A DNA stretch of 64,000 bases, from contig JAXDNJ010000035.1 in assembly GCA_034669505.1 (NCBI GenBank), positions 1-64,000 on the forward strand, read 5' to 3'. Below the pieces are notes generated by a model. The model was not told the origin of the DNA and made no database searches. It worked only from the letters and a program-made list of their open reading frames with translations. The DNA comes from JAFASC01 sp034669505. GTDB taxonomy: Bacteria; Pseudomonadota; Alphaproteobacteria; Rhizobiales; Beijerinckiaceae. Both the position numbers and the translations under genes were made by a program. This document shows, piece after piece, positions 44,054 to 52,161 of this stretch (position 1 is its first letter; every line of letters starts with the position of its first letter).

Positions 44054-45670
44054 ATGCTGCCCGACATCCGCGATTACGACCGCCTGATCCGGGAATTCCG
44101 CTGGCAGATCCCGGTGCGCTACAATATCGGCGTCGACGTCTGTGACCGCTGGGCCGCGCATGCGCCCGGGCAGGCCGCCATTCTCGAGGTCAACGGGCGC
44201 GGCGACGTGACGCCGATCACGTATGGTGAATTGCGCGAGCGTTCAAACCGCCTCGCCAACGCGCTCGCATGTCGCGGCGTCAAGCGCGGCGATCGCGTTG
44301 CGGTTCTGCTGCCGCAGATGCATCAAACCGCAGTTGCGCATATCGCGATCTATAAGTCTGGCGCCGTTGCAGTGCCGTTGGCGGCTTTGTTCGGCGTCGA
44401 TGCCTTGGAATATCGTCTGCGCGATGCCGGCGTGAAGGCGATTGTGACGAACGGCATCGGCGCAACGAAAGTTGCGGGGATTCTCAGCGCGATTCCCGAA
44501 CTGCAATGCGTGCTTTGTACGGACGGTGCTTCGGGCGACACCGAAGATTACAATGCCGCGCTCGCCGCCGCCTCCGCCGAATTCACCCCCGCTGATACGA
44601 GTCCGGACGATCCGGGCCTGATGATCTATACGTCCGGCACGACAGGGCCGGCAAAAGGCGCGTTGCATGGTCATCGCGTCGTGCTCGGCCACTTGCCCGG
44701 CGTCGAATTTCCGCACGAATTTTTGCCACAAGGAGGCGACCGCTTCTGGACGCCGGCCGATTGGGCATGGGCCGGCGGTTTGCTCAACAGCCTGCTGCCT
44801 TGCCTGCATTTCGGGATTCCGATCGTCGCGCGCTCGTTCGAGAAATTCGATCCCGAAGCAGCATTCGCACTGATCGCGAGTTTAAGAGTGCGCAATACGT
44901 TCATTCCGCCGACGGCTTTGCGCATGCTGCGTGCCGTCGACAATCCGCGCGGCCGCTTCGCTCTCGACTTGCGCACGCTTGCCTCCGGCGGCGAGTCACT
45001 CGGCGCAGAGACTTACGCCTGGGGCCGCGAACAGCTCGGGCTCACCGTCAACGAGTTCTACGGGCAGACCGAATGCAATCTGGTGCTCGGCTCATGCGCT
45101 GCGATCGGCATCAGCAAGCCCGGCGCGATCGGCCGCGCCGTGCCTGGCCACACGGTCGCGGTCATCCGCGACGACGGCACGCTTTGCGCGCCGGACGAAC
45201 TCGGGCAGATCGCGGTAAAGCGCCCCGACCCGGTGATGTTCCTGCAATATTGGGGGAAGCCCGAGGCGACGCGCGACAAGTTCATCGGCGACTGGATGAC
45301 GACCGGCGACCAGGGCATGGTCGACGACGACGACTATATCCGCTTCGTCGGCCGCGATGACGACGTCATCACCTCGTCGGGCTATCGCATCGGCCCTGGC
45401 GAGATCGAGGATTGCCTCCTACGCCATCCCGCCGTCGCCATCGCCGCGGCAATCGGCAAGCCCGATCCGGTACGCACCGAGATCGTCAAAGCCTTCATCG
45501 TGCTTAAGGCCGGGCATGCGCCGTCGGATGCGCTTGCCGCCGACATCCAGCTTTTCGTGCGCACGCGCCTTGCCGCGCACGAATATCCGCGTGAAGTCGC
45601 CTTCGTCGAAAGCCTGCCGCTGACGACGACCGGCAAGGTGATCCGCCGCGAATTGCGCGAGCGCGGATGA
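44054..45670 (+). CDS. AMP-forming acyl-CoA synthetase
   Basis: A 538-residue adenylate-forming enzyme that activates a carboxylic acid with ATP and joins it to CoA. Motifs: the P-loop MIYTSGTTGPAKGALHGH, NEFYGQTECN, DWMTTGDQG, the hinge GRDDDVITSSGYRIGPGEIE, and the catalytic Lys in TTTGKVIRREL. The acyl pocket resembles medium-chain/benzoate-type synthetases (MACS). The start is ATG 44054 behind GTGAGGAA. It is divergent from the GST gene. Confidence 0.92.
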   Translation: MLPDIRDYDRLIREFRWQIPVRYNIGVDVCDRWAAHAPGQAAILEVNGRGDVTPITYGELRERSNRLANALACRGVKRGDRVAVLLPQMHQTAVAHIAIYKSGAVAVPLAALFGVDALEYRLRDAGVKAIVTNGIGATKVAGILSAIPELQCVLCTDGASGDTEDYNAALAAASAEFTPADTSPDDPGLMIYTSGTTGPAKGALHGHRVVLGHLPGVEFPHEFLPQGGDRFWTPADWAWAGGLLNSLLPCLHFGIPIVARSFEKFDPEAAFALIASLRVRNTFIPPTALRMLRAVDNPRGRFALDLRTLASGGESLGAETYAWGREQLGLTVNEFYGQTECNLVLGSCAAIGISKPGAIGRAVPGHTVAVIRDDGTLCAPDELGQIAVKRPDPVMFLQYWGKPEATRDKFIGDWMTTGDQGMVDDDDYIRFVGRDDDVITSSGYRIGPGEIEDCLLRHPAVAIAAAIGKPDPVRTEIVKAFIVLKAGHAPSDALAADIQLFVRTRLAAHEYPREVAFVESLPLTTTGKVIRRELRERG

Positions 45671-45766
45671 TATGGACGTTCCAATCTATTCTGTGCGTTG
45701 CGCCACGGGTTGATTGACGTGGCAAGGTCATAACGGGAAGCTCGCGCCGGCCGGGGGAGCTTGCAC

Positions 45767-46159
45767 ATGAACGCCTATACCTATTGCATGCGCCATTACG
45801 CGGATTTTTCCGGGCGCGCGAGCCGCTCCGAATATTGGCTGTTCGTGCTGATCTTCATCAGCATCTACATCGTCTGTATTGTGATCGATTACGCCGTGTT
45901 AGGCGCCGGACAATCGGGCATCCCTCTGTTGGCCATGCTCGCTTATCTCATCCATTTCATTCCCGGCCTGGCGGTGCTCATCCGCCGCCTGCATGACATC
46001 GACCGCAGCGGCTGGTGGCTCCTGATCAGCCTCGTTCCGGTGATCGGCGGTATCTGGCTTCTCGTGCTTTTGTGCAGCGAGGGTACGTATGGGCCGAACG
46101 AGTACGGTCCTAACCCCGACGTGCCTTACGCGACGCAGCCTCCGCCGCTGCGCTACTAG
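45767..46159 (+). CDS. DUF805 family membrane protein
   Basis: A 130-residue inner-membrane protein. YCMRHYADFSGRASRSEYWLFVLI and LIRRLHDIDRSGWWLLI are the DUF805 signature. Three or four hydrophobic helices cover residues 25-110, and the tail GPNEYGPNPDVP is cytosolic. I start at ATG 45767 after GGGGGAG rather than TTG 45761. Function is unknown. Its stop overlaps the convergent amidotransferase stop by four bases. Confidence 0.88.
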   Translation: MNAYTYCMRHYADFSGRASRSEYWLFVLIFISIYIVCIVIDYAVLGAGQSGIPLLAMLAYLIHFIPGLAVLIRRLHDIDRSGWWLLISLVPVIGGIWLLVLLCSEGTYGPNEYGPNPDVPYATQPPPLRY

Positions 46160-46992
46160 GCGTCGGCCTGCTGAACCGTGTCCGCCTTCGCCGGGAGGGC
46201 GGGCACATCGAGCGGCGCGCGCCCCTTGCCGGAAATCTCGCAAAACCGGTTCGGCCCGGCGACCGCCTCGCCGGCAACCCAATCCGTCAGGAAGCAATCG
46301 AGCCAGCGCGCCACCGCGGGGTCGTAGCTGAACCAGTCGCGCAAATGCTGGTGGCGTGGGAAGGCGCCGGGCAAAGTCATGCGGTCGTGGCCGCGCACCG
46401 TCCAGCGGCACATCATCGCGTAGGTGACTTCCGGGTGGAACTGGAAGCCGAAGGCCTGCTCGCCTACGCAGATCGCCTGCACCTCGAAGACATCGCCCTC
46501 GGCGAGCAGCGTCGCGCCGCGCGGCAGATCGAAGCCCTCGCGGTGCCATTGGTAGACGCGCGCCGGAAACGAGCAGCCGCAGAGGCGATGGCCGGCTTCG
46601 GTCGGGACGATCGGGTGATAGCCGATCTCGACCTTGCCGTCGGGATGCGTGTAGACGCGCTCGCCCATGTGGCGGGCGAGCATCTGCGCGCCCAGGCAGA
46701 GGCCCATGAACGGCTTCTTCTCTTTCAGCGGCACGCCGATCCAGTCGATCTCGGCTTTCAGCCAATCGTGCTCGTCATTGGCGCTCATCGGTCCGCCGAA
46801 GATGATCGCGCCGGCATGGTCGGCAAGCGTCTTCGGTAGGGGATCGCCGAGGCTCGGGCGGCGGATGTCGAGCTCGGCGCCGTGATTTTTCAACAATCGG
46901 CCGACGCGCCCCGGATTCGAATGTTCCTGATGCAGGATGATGAGGACGCGCGGGGCGCTGCCGTTCGATTTATGTGCGGACGAATCGGCCAA
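46156..46992 (-). CDS. Class I glutamine amidotransferase-like protein
   Basis: A stand-alone GATase1 domain protein (about 278 residues). The nucleophile elbow FMGLCLGAQMLARHMG, oxyanion motif IIFGGPMSANDEHDW and AFGFQFHPEVTYAM supply the Cys-His-Glu triad. It is not GuaA or CarA. Relatives act on gamma-glutamyl compounds or have no known role. The start is uncertain: TTG 46992 gives ADSSAHKSNGSAPRVLIILHQEHS, while the frame is open to TTG 47040. Confidence 0.8.
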   Translation of the reverse strand: MADSSAHKSNGSAPRVLIILHQEHSNPGRVGRLLKNHGAELDIRRPSLGDPLPKTLADHAGAIIFGGPMSANDEHDWLKAEIDWIGVPLKEKKPFMGLCLGAQMLARHMGERVYTHPDGKVEIGYHPIVPTEAGHRLCGCSFPARVYQWHREGFDLPRGATLLAEGDVFEVQAICVGEQAFGFQFHPEVTYAMMCRWTVRGHDRMTLPGAFPRHQHLRDWFSYDPAVARWLDCFLTDWVAGEAVAGPNRFCEISGKGRAPLDVPALPAKADTVQQADA

Positions 46993-47110
46993 GGGATCTC
47001 GAGTGAACCTTCCGGGAATCGCCAGGAGCTTAGCAAGCAAAGCGCCAACGCAATATGAACGAGCGCGATTCTCACGACAAGCGCGGCAAACGCGTGGCGA
47101 AACAGAGCCG

Positions 47111-47911
47111 TCAGCGCGAGCCTTGCACCCGCCCGATCACCGGCAGGAGCAGGCTGCGCGGCGTCAACGCCGCGGCGCTGGCGCTCACCCAATCGGTGAA
47201 GCTCGGCATCACCACGCGGCGTCCGGACATCATGCCCCGGTAAGCCGCTTCGGCCACGGCTTGCGGGCTTGTCTGGGCAAAGCTCATCGCTTTCGTCAGA
47301 TCGCGCGACATGCCCGCCGCCGCCTGGAAGCCGGTCGGCACCGGGCCGGGACAGAGTGCGGTCACCGAGACGCCCTTCCCCGCAAGCTCCTGCGACAGCG
47401 CCTCGCTGAACGAGAGCACATAGGCCTTCGTCGCGTAGTAGATCGCCATGCCGGGCCCGGGCAGGAAGGCCGCGACCGAGGCGACGTTCAGCAGCCGGCC
47501 GCGATTCGCGATGAGATCCGGCAGGAATTTCAGCGTCAGCGCAGTCAGCGCGCGCACGTTCACGTCAATCATGCGCAGCTGCTCGGTCGCGTCGAGATCG
47601 GCGACCTTGCCCTGCAGGCCGAAGCCGGCATTGTTGACCAGGATCGCGGGGTTCGCGCCGGCTTCGCGCAGCGCATGGGCGAGGGCGTCCGGCGCGCTCG
47701 CCTCAGAAAGATCGAGCGGGATGACCAGCGGAAGCGGGCGCCCGGTGCCGGCGATCTCGCTCGCCAGCGCCTCGAGCCGCTCGCGGCGGCGCGCGACCAG
47801 CGCGAGATCGTGGCCCTTCTTGGCCATCAGCCGCGCCAATTCCGCTCCGATCCCGTCGGACGCGCCGGTGATGATGGCAACGCGGCGCCCGCCGGCAACT
47901 TGCTCGCTCAT
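47111..47911 (-). CDS. Short-chain dehydrogenase/reductase
   Basis: A 266-residue classical SDR. The NAD(P) site is ITGASDGIGAELA, NNAGFG stabilises the core, and the catalytic Ser/Tyr/Lys are in NVASVAAFLPGPGMAIYYATKAYVLSFSE. The Arg-rich VARRRERL after the second strand suggests NADPH. The start ATG 47911 follows GGGGAG and overlaps the TerB gene stop (ATGA). The DltE/YqjQ-like pattern suggests a small ketone or acyl substrate, but this is not resolved. Confidence 0.9.
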   Translation of the reverse strand: MSEQVAGGRRVAIITGASDGIGAELARLMAKKGHDLALVARRRERLEALASEIAGTGRPLPLVIPLDLSEASAPDALAHALREAGANPAILVNNAGFGLQGKVADLDATEQLRMIDVNVRALTALTLKFLPDLIANRGRLLNVASVAAFLPGPGMAIYYATKAYVLSFSEALSQELAGKGVSVTALCPGPVPTGFQAAAGMSRDLTKAMSFAQTSPQAVAEAAYRGMMSGRRVVMPSFTDWVSASAAALTPRSLLLPVIGRVQGSR

Positions 47912-48420
47912 GACTTGCTCCCCACCATCGACCACGGACCGGCCGCGACCGGCTCGACTACGCCGCCGGTGTTCTCGGCCCGGTGCTTCAGCTGCATGCG
48001 CTCGCGCGCCGGGACGCCCAAAAGCTCGGCGACACGCCAGACGATGTTCTCTTCAAGCTCATGCACCTGGCCGTCGGCATAGGCCATGTCCCACATGAGC
48101 TCGACGACCTGATGCCGGCCGGCCTCGTCGAGGGCGCGCTTCAGCGTGGCTGTGAAATGGAAGAGGTCGACGGCTTCCCGCTCGCTCTCCTCGGCCGCGG
48201 CGATCAGCCGGCGTGCCGTCTCCGGATCGAGCCCGAAGCGATCCTCGACGATCGCCTGCAAGCGCAGGCGCTCGGCCTCGTCCACATGCCCGTCGGCGTT
48301 GGCGACGTGGATGAGCAGCGCGGCGGCGGCGAGCCGGTAGTCGGCCTCGTCGAAGCTGCGCTCCGGCGCCGGGCCGGTCGTGCCTATCTCGGCGAGAAAG
48401 TTCTTCAGCGTGTCGAACAT
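47908..48420 (-). CDS. TerB-family (tellurite-resistance-like) protein
   Basis: A 170-residue helical protein of the TerB/COG4103 family. YRLAAAALLIHVANADGHVDEAERLRLQAIVEDRFGL and MWDMAYADGQVHELEENIVWRVAELLGV are its two repeated metal-binding DG(H/Q)V motifs. Despite the family name, such single proteins are not linked to tellurite in alphaproteobacteria. It is coupled to the SDR through an ATGA overlap. The start is ATG 48420. Confidence 0.88.
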   Translation of the reverse strand: MFDTLKNFLAEIGTTGPAPERSFDEADYRLAAAALLIHVANADGHVDEAERLRLQAIVEDRFGLDPETARRLIAAAEESEREAVDLFHFTATLKRALDEAGRHQVVELMWDMAYADGQVHELEENIVWRVAELLGVPARERMQLKHRAENTGGVVEPVAAGPWSMVGSKS

Positions 48421-48579
48421 GAATTTTCCCGGAAACCGCCTGGGGATAGCGGCGACATACCAGCCGAGACATGGGGCGGGCGTTGCGGCCAAGCAATGCC
48501 GGCAGCGAAGTTACACGGCAATCAGGGAACGGACGGGCCGATTCGCGGATTCCGTCCACACATCCCGGAGGAGAGAGAG

Positions 48580-49173
48580 ATGGCGCTCGGCCATTCTGCA
48601 AAAGTGCGATCGGGAGAGATCACCGAATTGCGCGACTACGCGCTCTTGTCGCTGCGCGCTTGGCGCTCGTCCGAAAGCGAGGTCGAGATCGACTACGATC
48701 TCGTCTCCGCCGAAGAGCAGCCGAACCCCTATTATTCGCGCAAGCTGGACGAAGCGCAGAGCCGGCTTGCCTCCCTAAAAGCGATGAAGGCTGAAGAGGC
48801 GCAGCTCCATTTGCTAGAGACGCACGGCAAAGCGCATAACGCCTGGTCGGAATGGACGCGCGAACGCAAAGCGCGGCGCGCGCGCACGCAAGACATGCTG
48901 AAGAAGCTTGAGACGTGGCAGCCGCCGACACCCGATCTCGCCGAACTAAAGCACTTCATGCGCCTGGAGCTCGAGACCACGCTCGCGCATGAGGCGGCCG
49001 AGATCGATCCACCGAAACCCGCGCGCGCCGCGGCCCGCAGGCATTTCAAAGAAACGCTGGAGCAGGCCGAACGCGACGTCACCTATTACGCGCGCAAGGT
49101 GGAGGAGGAACACGCCCGCGTCGCCCGCGAGAACGAGCACCTGCGCGTGCTGATGGCGTCGTTCGGGAAGTGA
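48580..49173 (+). CDS. Hypothetical coiled-coil protein
   Basis: A 197-residue, highly charged, almost wholly helical protein without membrane segments or a signal sequence. The start ATG 48580 follows CGGAGGAGAG. Heptad patterns run through YYSRKLDEAQSRLASLKAMKAEEAQLHLLETHGKAHNAW and TLEQAERDVTYYARKVEEEHARVARENEHLRVLM. I recognise no family. It may be structural or a scaffold. The open frame extending back to 47983 is antisense to the TerB gene and is not coding. Confidence 0.78.
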   Translation: MALGHSAKVRSGEITELRDYALLSLRAWRSSESEVEIDYDLVSAEEQPNPYYSRKLDEAQSRLASLKAMKAEEAQLHLLETHGKAHNAWSEWTRERKARRARTQDMLKKLETWQPPTPDLAELKHFMRLELETTLAHEAAEIDPPKPARAAARRHFKETLEQAERDVTYYARKVEEEHARVARENEHLRVLMASFGK

Positions 49174-49200
49174 TTCACCCCACTAACGCAGCGCGTCTTC

Positions 49201-49226
49201 GCGAAGTCGACTATAGCCGACTTCGC
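49201..49226. terminator. Hairpin between convergent genes
   Basis: GCGAAGTCG (49201-49209) and CGACTTCGC (49218-49226) form a perfect nine-base stem with an eight-base loop. It lies 28 bases after the coiled-coil gene and 26 bases from the stop of the leftward small gene. There is no T-run, so intrinsic termination would be weak. Confidence 0.4.
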
Positions 49227-49251
49227 ACGACGTTCTTCGCAATGAGGGCCC

Positions 49252-49482
49252 CTAAGCCGCGGCCACTACCGCTTTCCTGACAGCCTGCGGCAAGACGATC
49301 GAGCGGAACAAGGTTTTCGGATAAAGGTAATCGTCGCCGGATTCATCGACGATCCGCAACAGCCCGTGCTTGTCGGCTTCAAGGTCGCGCAACGCGACAT
49401 AGATTTTCCGCCTCTCCAGCGAGGCCGGGTAGCCGTCGTTGTCGATGCACACAAAGAGCTGCCTGTCCGGTACTTTGGCCAT
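49252..49482 (-). CDS. Hypothetical small protein, second gene of a pair
   Basis: A 76-residue soluble protein (ATG 49482) with LFVCIDNDGYPASLERRKIYVALRDLEADKHGLLRIVDESGDDYLYPKTLFRSIVLP. It starts four bases after the stop of a frameshifted gene whose family (RWRKLKG..VRLPDG..AEVHWYEAHGIG) is widespread and usually followed by exactly this kind of small protein. The compact beta-rich pattern is like that of small toxin-antitoxin members, but function is unknown. Confidence 0.75.
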   Translation of the reverse strand: MAKVPDRQLFVCIDNDGYPASLERRKIYVALRDLEADKHGLLRIVDESGDDYLYPKTLFRSIVLPQAVRKAVVAAA

Positions 49483-49486
49483 GTTT

Positions 49487-49722
49487 TCACGTCCCAAGCA
49501 GGTGCTTGATCTTGAATTCCTTGCGGCCGATCCCGGCGGCTTCATGCCAGTGTACTTCAGCTATGCGAATAGAACCATCGGGCAACCGCACGCGAGCGTT
49601 CCCTTGCGCTTCCGCCAGCGACCGTGCCCATAAGTTCTTCGCAGCCGGTTGATCTCGCGACTTCCGGAGCCGGTCGCGAAGGTCTCGACCTCGTCGATTT
49701 CGCCAAGAATGTCGAAGTGCAT
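49487..49722 (-). pseudogene. Frameshifted small conserved hypothetical gene
   Basis: From ATG 49722 the frame reads HFDILGEIDEVETFATGSG, REINRLRRTYGHGRWRKRKG and then derails (TLACGC). One inserted base near 49600-49604 would restore NARVRLPDGSIRIAEVHWHEAAGIGRKEFKIKHLLGT, ending at 49487. The restored product of about 78 residues matches a common family with the pattern RWRKxKG-ARVRLPDG-AEVHWYEAHGIGxKE. Only a single base is missing, so sequencing error is as likely as decay. Confidence 0.72.
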
Positions 49723-49873
49723 CGAGCCATCGTGTCAGGACACGAGAGGCCGTCAACGGCATCGATATCGGACGGTATATCTGCGTGAAGCGCCAGCGCA
49801 TTGCAGATTGTGACTTGAGCCTATAGGCAGCGCCCTTATCGCGGCCCCGCGCCCGCTCGCTTCAGGACCTCAA

Positions 49874-51136
49874 TTGCCCCGCCGCGTCTCCCTCTTCACC
49901 CTCGGCTCGCGCGGCGATACGCAGCCGTTCTGCGTGCTCGGCCGCGCGCTCACCGAGGCGGGCTATGACATCGAGCTCTGCGCGCCCGAGCCGTACAGAC
50001 CGTTTGTCGAAGCCTTTGGGCTGAAATTAAGACCGGTCGGAACCCATCTCGCCGGGCTGAAAGACAGCGAGACCATGAACGCGCTGGTGCGCGGCGGCGC
50101 AAACCGGTTTCTGTCCCTGCCGGCATTTTTCAAAGAAGCGCGCGGCGGGCTCGTCGATTTCCTGACGGATTGTTGGCTAGCGACGGAGGGTAGCGATCTC
50201 GTCGTCTATATCCCGACCACATTCTTCGTCGCCGACTTTGCGCGCATGCGCGGCATAAAATCGGTTCGAGTGGCGCTCCAGCCGATGCTGCCGACGTCAA
50301 AATATGCGACCGCGTTTCTCGGCAGCAGAAATCGTGGGGCGCTCTTGAACAGACTGTCCTACGAAATCCCGCGCATCGCATCGCCGATTCTTTGGACCGG
50401 CTCGCTCGGATTCAAAGCCGCTACGGGCAAAAAACTTCATCTCGGCGCACTGCCCAACCCGATGACGTTCGGTGCATCCGAGTCATTGAACCTGATGGCC
50501 TATAGTTCGGCACTCAGTCCCGATCCCGGCGATTGGCCGGTCAAAGCGAAAATCACGGGCGCCTGGTTCTATGATGCCGAGCCGCAAGTCGCGCTCGCAC
50601 CCGAGATCGAGGAGTTTCTCGCCGCCGGGCCGGCAATCTATATCGGTTTCGGCTCGATGAAGTGGCACAGCGCGGACGCGGCGAACGCCGTGTTCGGCGC
50701 CATCGCGCAATGGGGCGGACGCGCGCTCATCACGAGCGGCTGGGGCGGATTGACACCGCCAGCAAATCCTCCTGACAACATCATGTTCACCGGCCCGGTG
50801 CACCACTCGCTTTTGTTTCCACGGGTGAGTGCCGTCGTTCACCACGGCGGCGCGGGCACGACGGCGGAGGGGCTTCGGCACGGACGCCCGACGCTCATCC
50901 TTGCGCAATTCATGGATCAATATGATTGGGGCCGGCGAGTCGAAGAACTCGGCGCGGGCCCGCCGCTGCTGCCTATGAAAGACGTGACTGCAACCGAATT
51001 GGCGCAGCGCCTCGGCGACCTCGTCGGCAACAGCCGTTATCGGAAGGGTGCCGCAGCGATCGCCGCGGAGATGGCGCGTGAGCCGGGCGTGGCTGGTGCA
51101 GTTGCGGAGATCGAGAAGATTCTGCCGGCGCACTGA
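49874..51136 (+). CDS. UGT/MGT-type glycosyltransferase (GT1-like)
   Basis: A 420-residue GT-B fold transferase. The start is TTG 49874. The N-terminal acceptor domain opens RRVSLFTLGSRGDTQPFCVLGRALTEAGYDIELCAP, as in sterol and flavonoid UGTs. The C-terminal donor domain has IYIGFGSMKW and the nucleotide-sugar motif VHHGGAGTTAEGLRHGRPTLILAQFMDQYDWGRRVEELGAG. It may glycosylate a hopanoid, sterol-like or other lipid acceptor. The specific acceptor is not resolvable. Confidence 0.9.
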   Translation: MPRRVSLFTLGSRGDTQPFCVLGRALTEAGYDIELCAPEPYRPFVEAFGLKLRPVGTHLAGLKDSETMNALVRGGANRFLSLPAFFKEARGGLVDFLTDCWLATEGSDLVVYIPTTFFVADFARMRGIKSVRVALQPMLPTSKYATAFLGSRNRGALLNRLSYEIPRIASPILWTGSLGFKAATGKKLHLGALPNPMTFGASESLNLMAYSSALSPDPGDWPVKAKITGAWFYDAEPQVALAPEIEEFLAAGPAIYIGFGSMKWHSADAANAVFGAIAQWGGRALITSGWGGLTPPANPPDNIMFTGPVHHSLLFPRVSAVVHHGGAGTTAEGLRHGRPTLILAQFMDQYDWGRRVEELGAGPPLLPMKDVTATELAQRLGDLVGNSRYRKGAAAIAAEMAREPGVAGAVAEIEKILPAH

Positions 51137-51190
51137 CGCGGGTTGCAGGCCGAAGGCGCGAGATTCACGCCTTCGGCGCGTGAGCCGCTG

Positions 51191-51397
51191 CTACATATGT
51201 TTGCGATGGTGCTTCCTGTGGCGCTTCATCTTCATGCCCATGCCCTGCTTACCCATTGCGGCCGAGGTCGGCGCGTTCTTCATTCCGGCATCGGCACCAG
51301 TTCCCGTTCCGGTCTTAGTGTCCTGCGCATTGGCGCCGCCGATCGCGAGAAGCGCGCCGAAACCCGCAGCAGCCAAGCCAATCATCAGTTTCTTCAT
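51191..51397 (-). CDS. Small exported protein with His/Met/Lys-rich tail
   Basis: A 68-residue precursor: signal peptide KKLMIGLAAAGFGALLAIGGANAQ, a Thr/Gly linker (DTKTGTGTGADAGM), then a strongly basic Met/His/Lys/Arg tail (GMKMKRHRKHHRKHM). ATG 51397 follows GAGGAA. A mature peptide of about 45 residues rich in Met and His could bind copper or another metal, or act on membranes. No family recognised. Confidence 0.72.
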   Translation of the reverse strand: MKKLMIGLAAAGFGALLAIGGANAQDTKTGTGTGADAGMKNAPTSAAMGKQGMGMKMKRHRKHHRKHM

Positions 51398-51496
51398 TCC
51401 AAATTCCTCCACGTGAGCTGAACCTTCAGCGTGGCAAAAACGCCCGCCAAAGCAGAACGTTGCATCACGAACGGGAGAGCCAATGCCCGCGACGGA

Positions 51497-52156
51497 TCAG
51501 CTGGTCCGCAGAATGCGCGCGAGGGTAAACAGGCCGAGCGGCGCGATAGCGCGGCGCTCGATGAGGCGGGCGCGATCTTGTGCGGCGAGCCAATCGGCAA
51601 CGATCGCCCACGGGAATTGGGGCCGCCATCCGAGCGAGGCAGAACGACGGCCGAGCCAGGCTTCTATTGCCGCGATCGGACCACGTTCGGCGCCGACATG
51701 ATTGACGAGAACGATCTCGCCGCCGGGTTTCACGACCCTGAGCAGCTCATTGAGGGTCGCGCCGGGATCGGGCACGACGGTCAGCACATAAGGCGCGACC
51801 ACCGCATCGAAGCAGGAATCGTCGAAAGCGAGGCGCATCGCATCCATGACGATCAGGCTGTGGACATTGGCCAGCTTGTTGCGGCGAACGCGGGCCGCGG
51901 CGCGCCGCAGCATCGGTTCCGAGAGATCGACACCGACCAGCCGGGTGCCCGGGTCGAACATCGGCAATTCGAGCCCGGTCCCGACGCCCACGTCGAGGAC
52001 TGTGCCGCCCGGCCGGGAAGCCGCACCCGCCGCGGCGCGGCGCCCCTGGCGCATGACGAGCTCGAACGTGAAATCATAGACCGGCGCCCACCGGGCGTAG
52101 GCGGCCTCGACGTGTGCGTTTTCGATTGCCGCAAGACGCGGGGATTTGGCGCCCAT
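51497..52156 (-). CDS. pmtA: PmtA-type class I methyltransferase
   Basis: A 219-residue SAM methyltransferase resembling PmtA, which makes phosphatidylcholine from phosphatidylethanolamine in alphaproteobacteria. Support: ENAHVEAAYARWAPVYDFTFELVMRQGRRAA, the SAM site VLDVGVGTGLELPMF, DAVVAPYVLTVVPDPGATLNELLRVVKPGGEIVLVNHVGAE. Other small-molecule methyltransferases cannot be excluded. It lies six bases after mnmA on the same strand. Confidence 0.75.
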   Translation of the reverse strand: MGAKSPRLAAIENAHVEAAYARWAPVYDFTFELVMRQGRRAAAGAASRPGGTVLDVGVGTGLELPMFDPGTRLVGVDLSEPMLRRAAARVRRNKLANVHSLIVMDAMRLAFDDSCFDAVVAPYVLTVVPDPGATLNELLRVVKPGGEIVLVNHVGAERGPIAAIEAWLGRRSASLGWRPQFPWAIVADWLAAQDRARLIERRAIAPLGLFTLARILRTS

Positions 52157-52161
52157 GCGGC

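Noticed and set aside
47983..48579. Upstream extension of the coiled-coil protein.
   Set aside because: It is antisense to the TerB gene, and a strong GGAGGAG site precedes ATG 48580.
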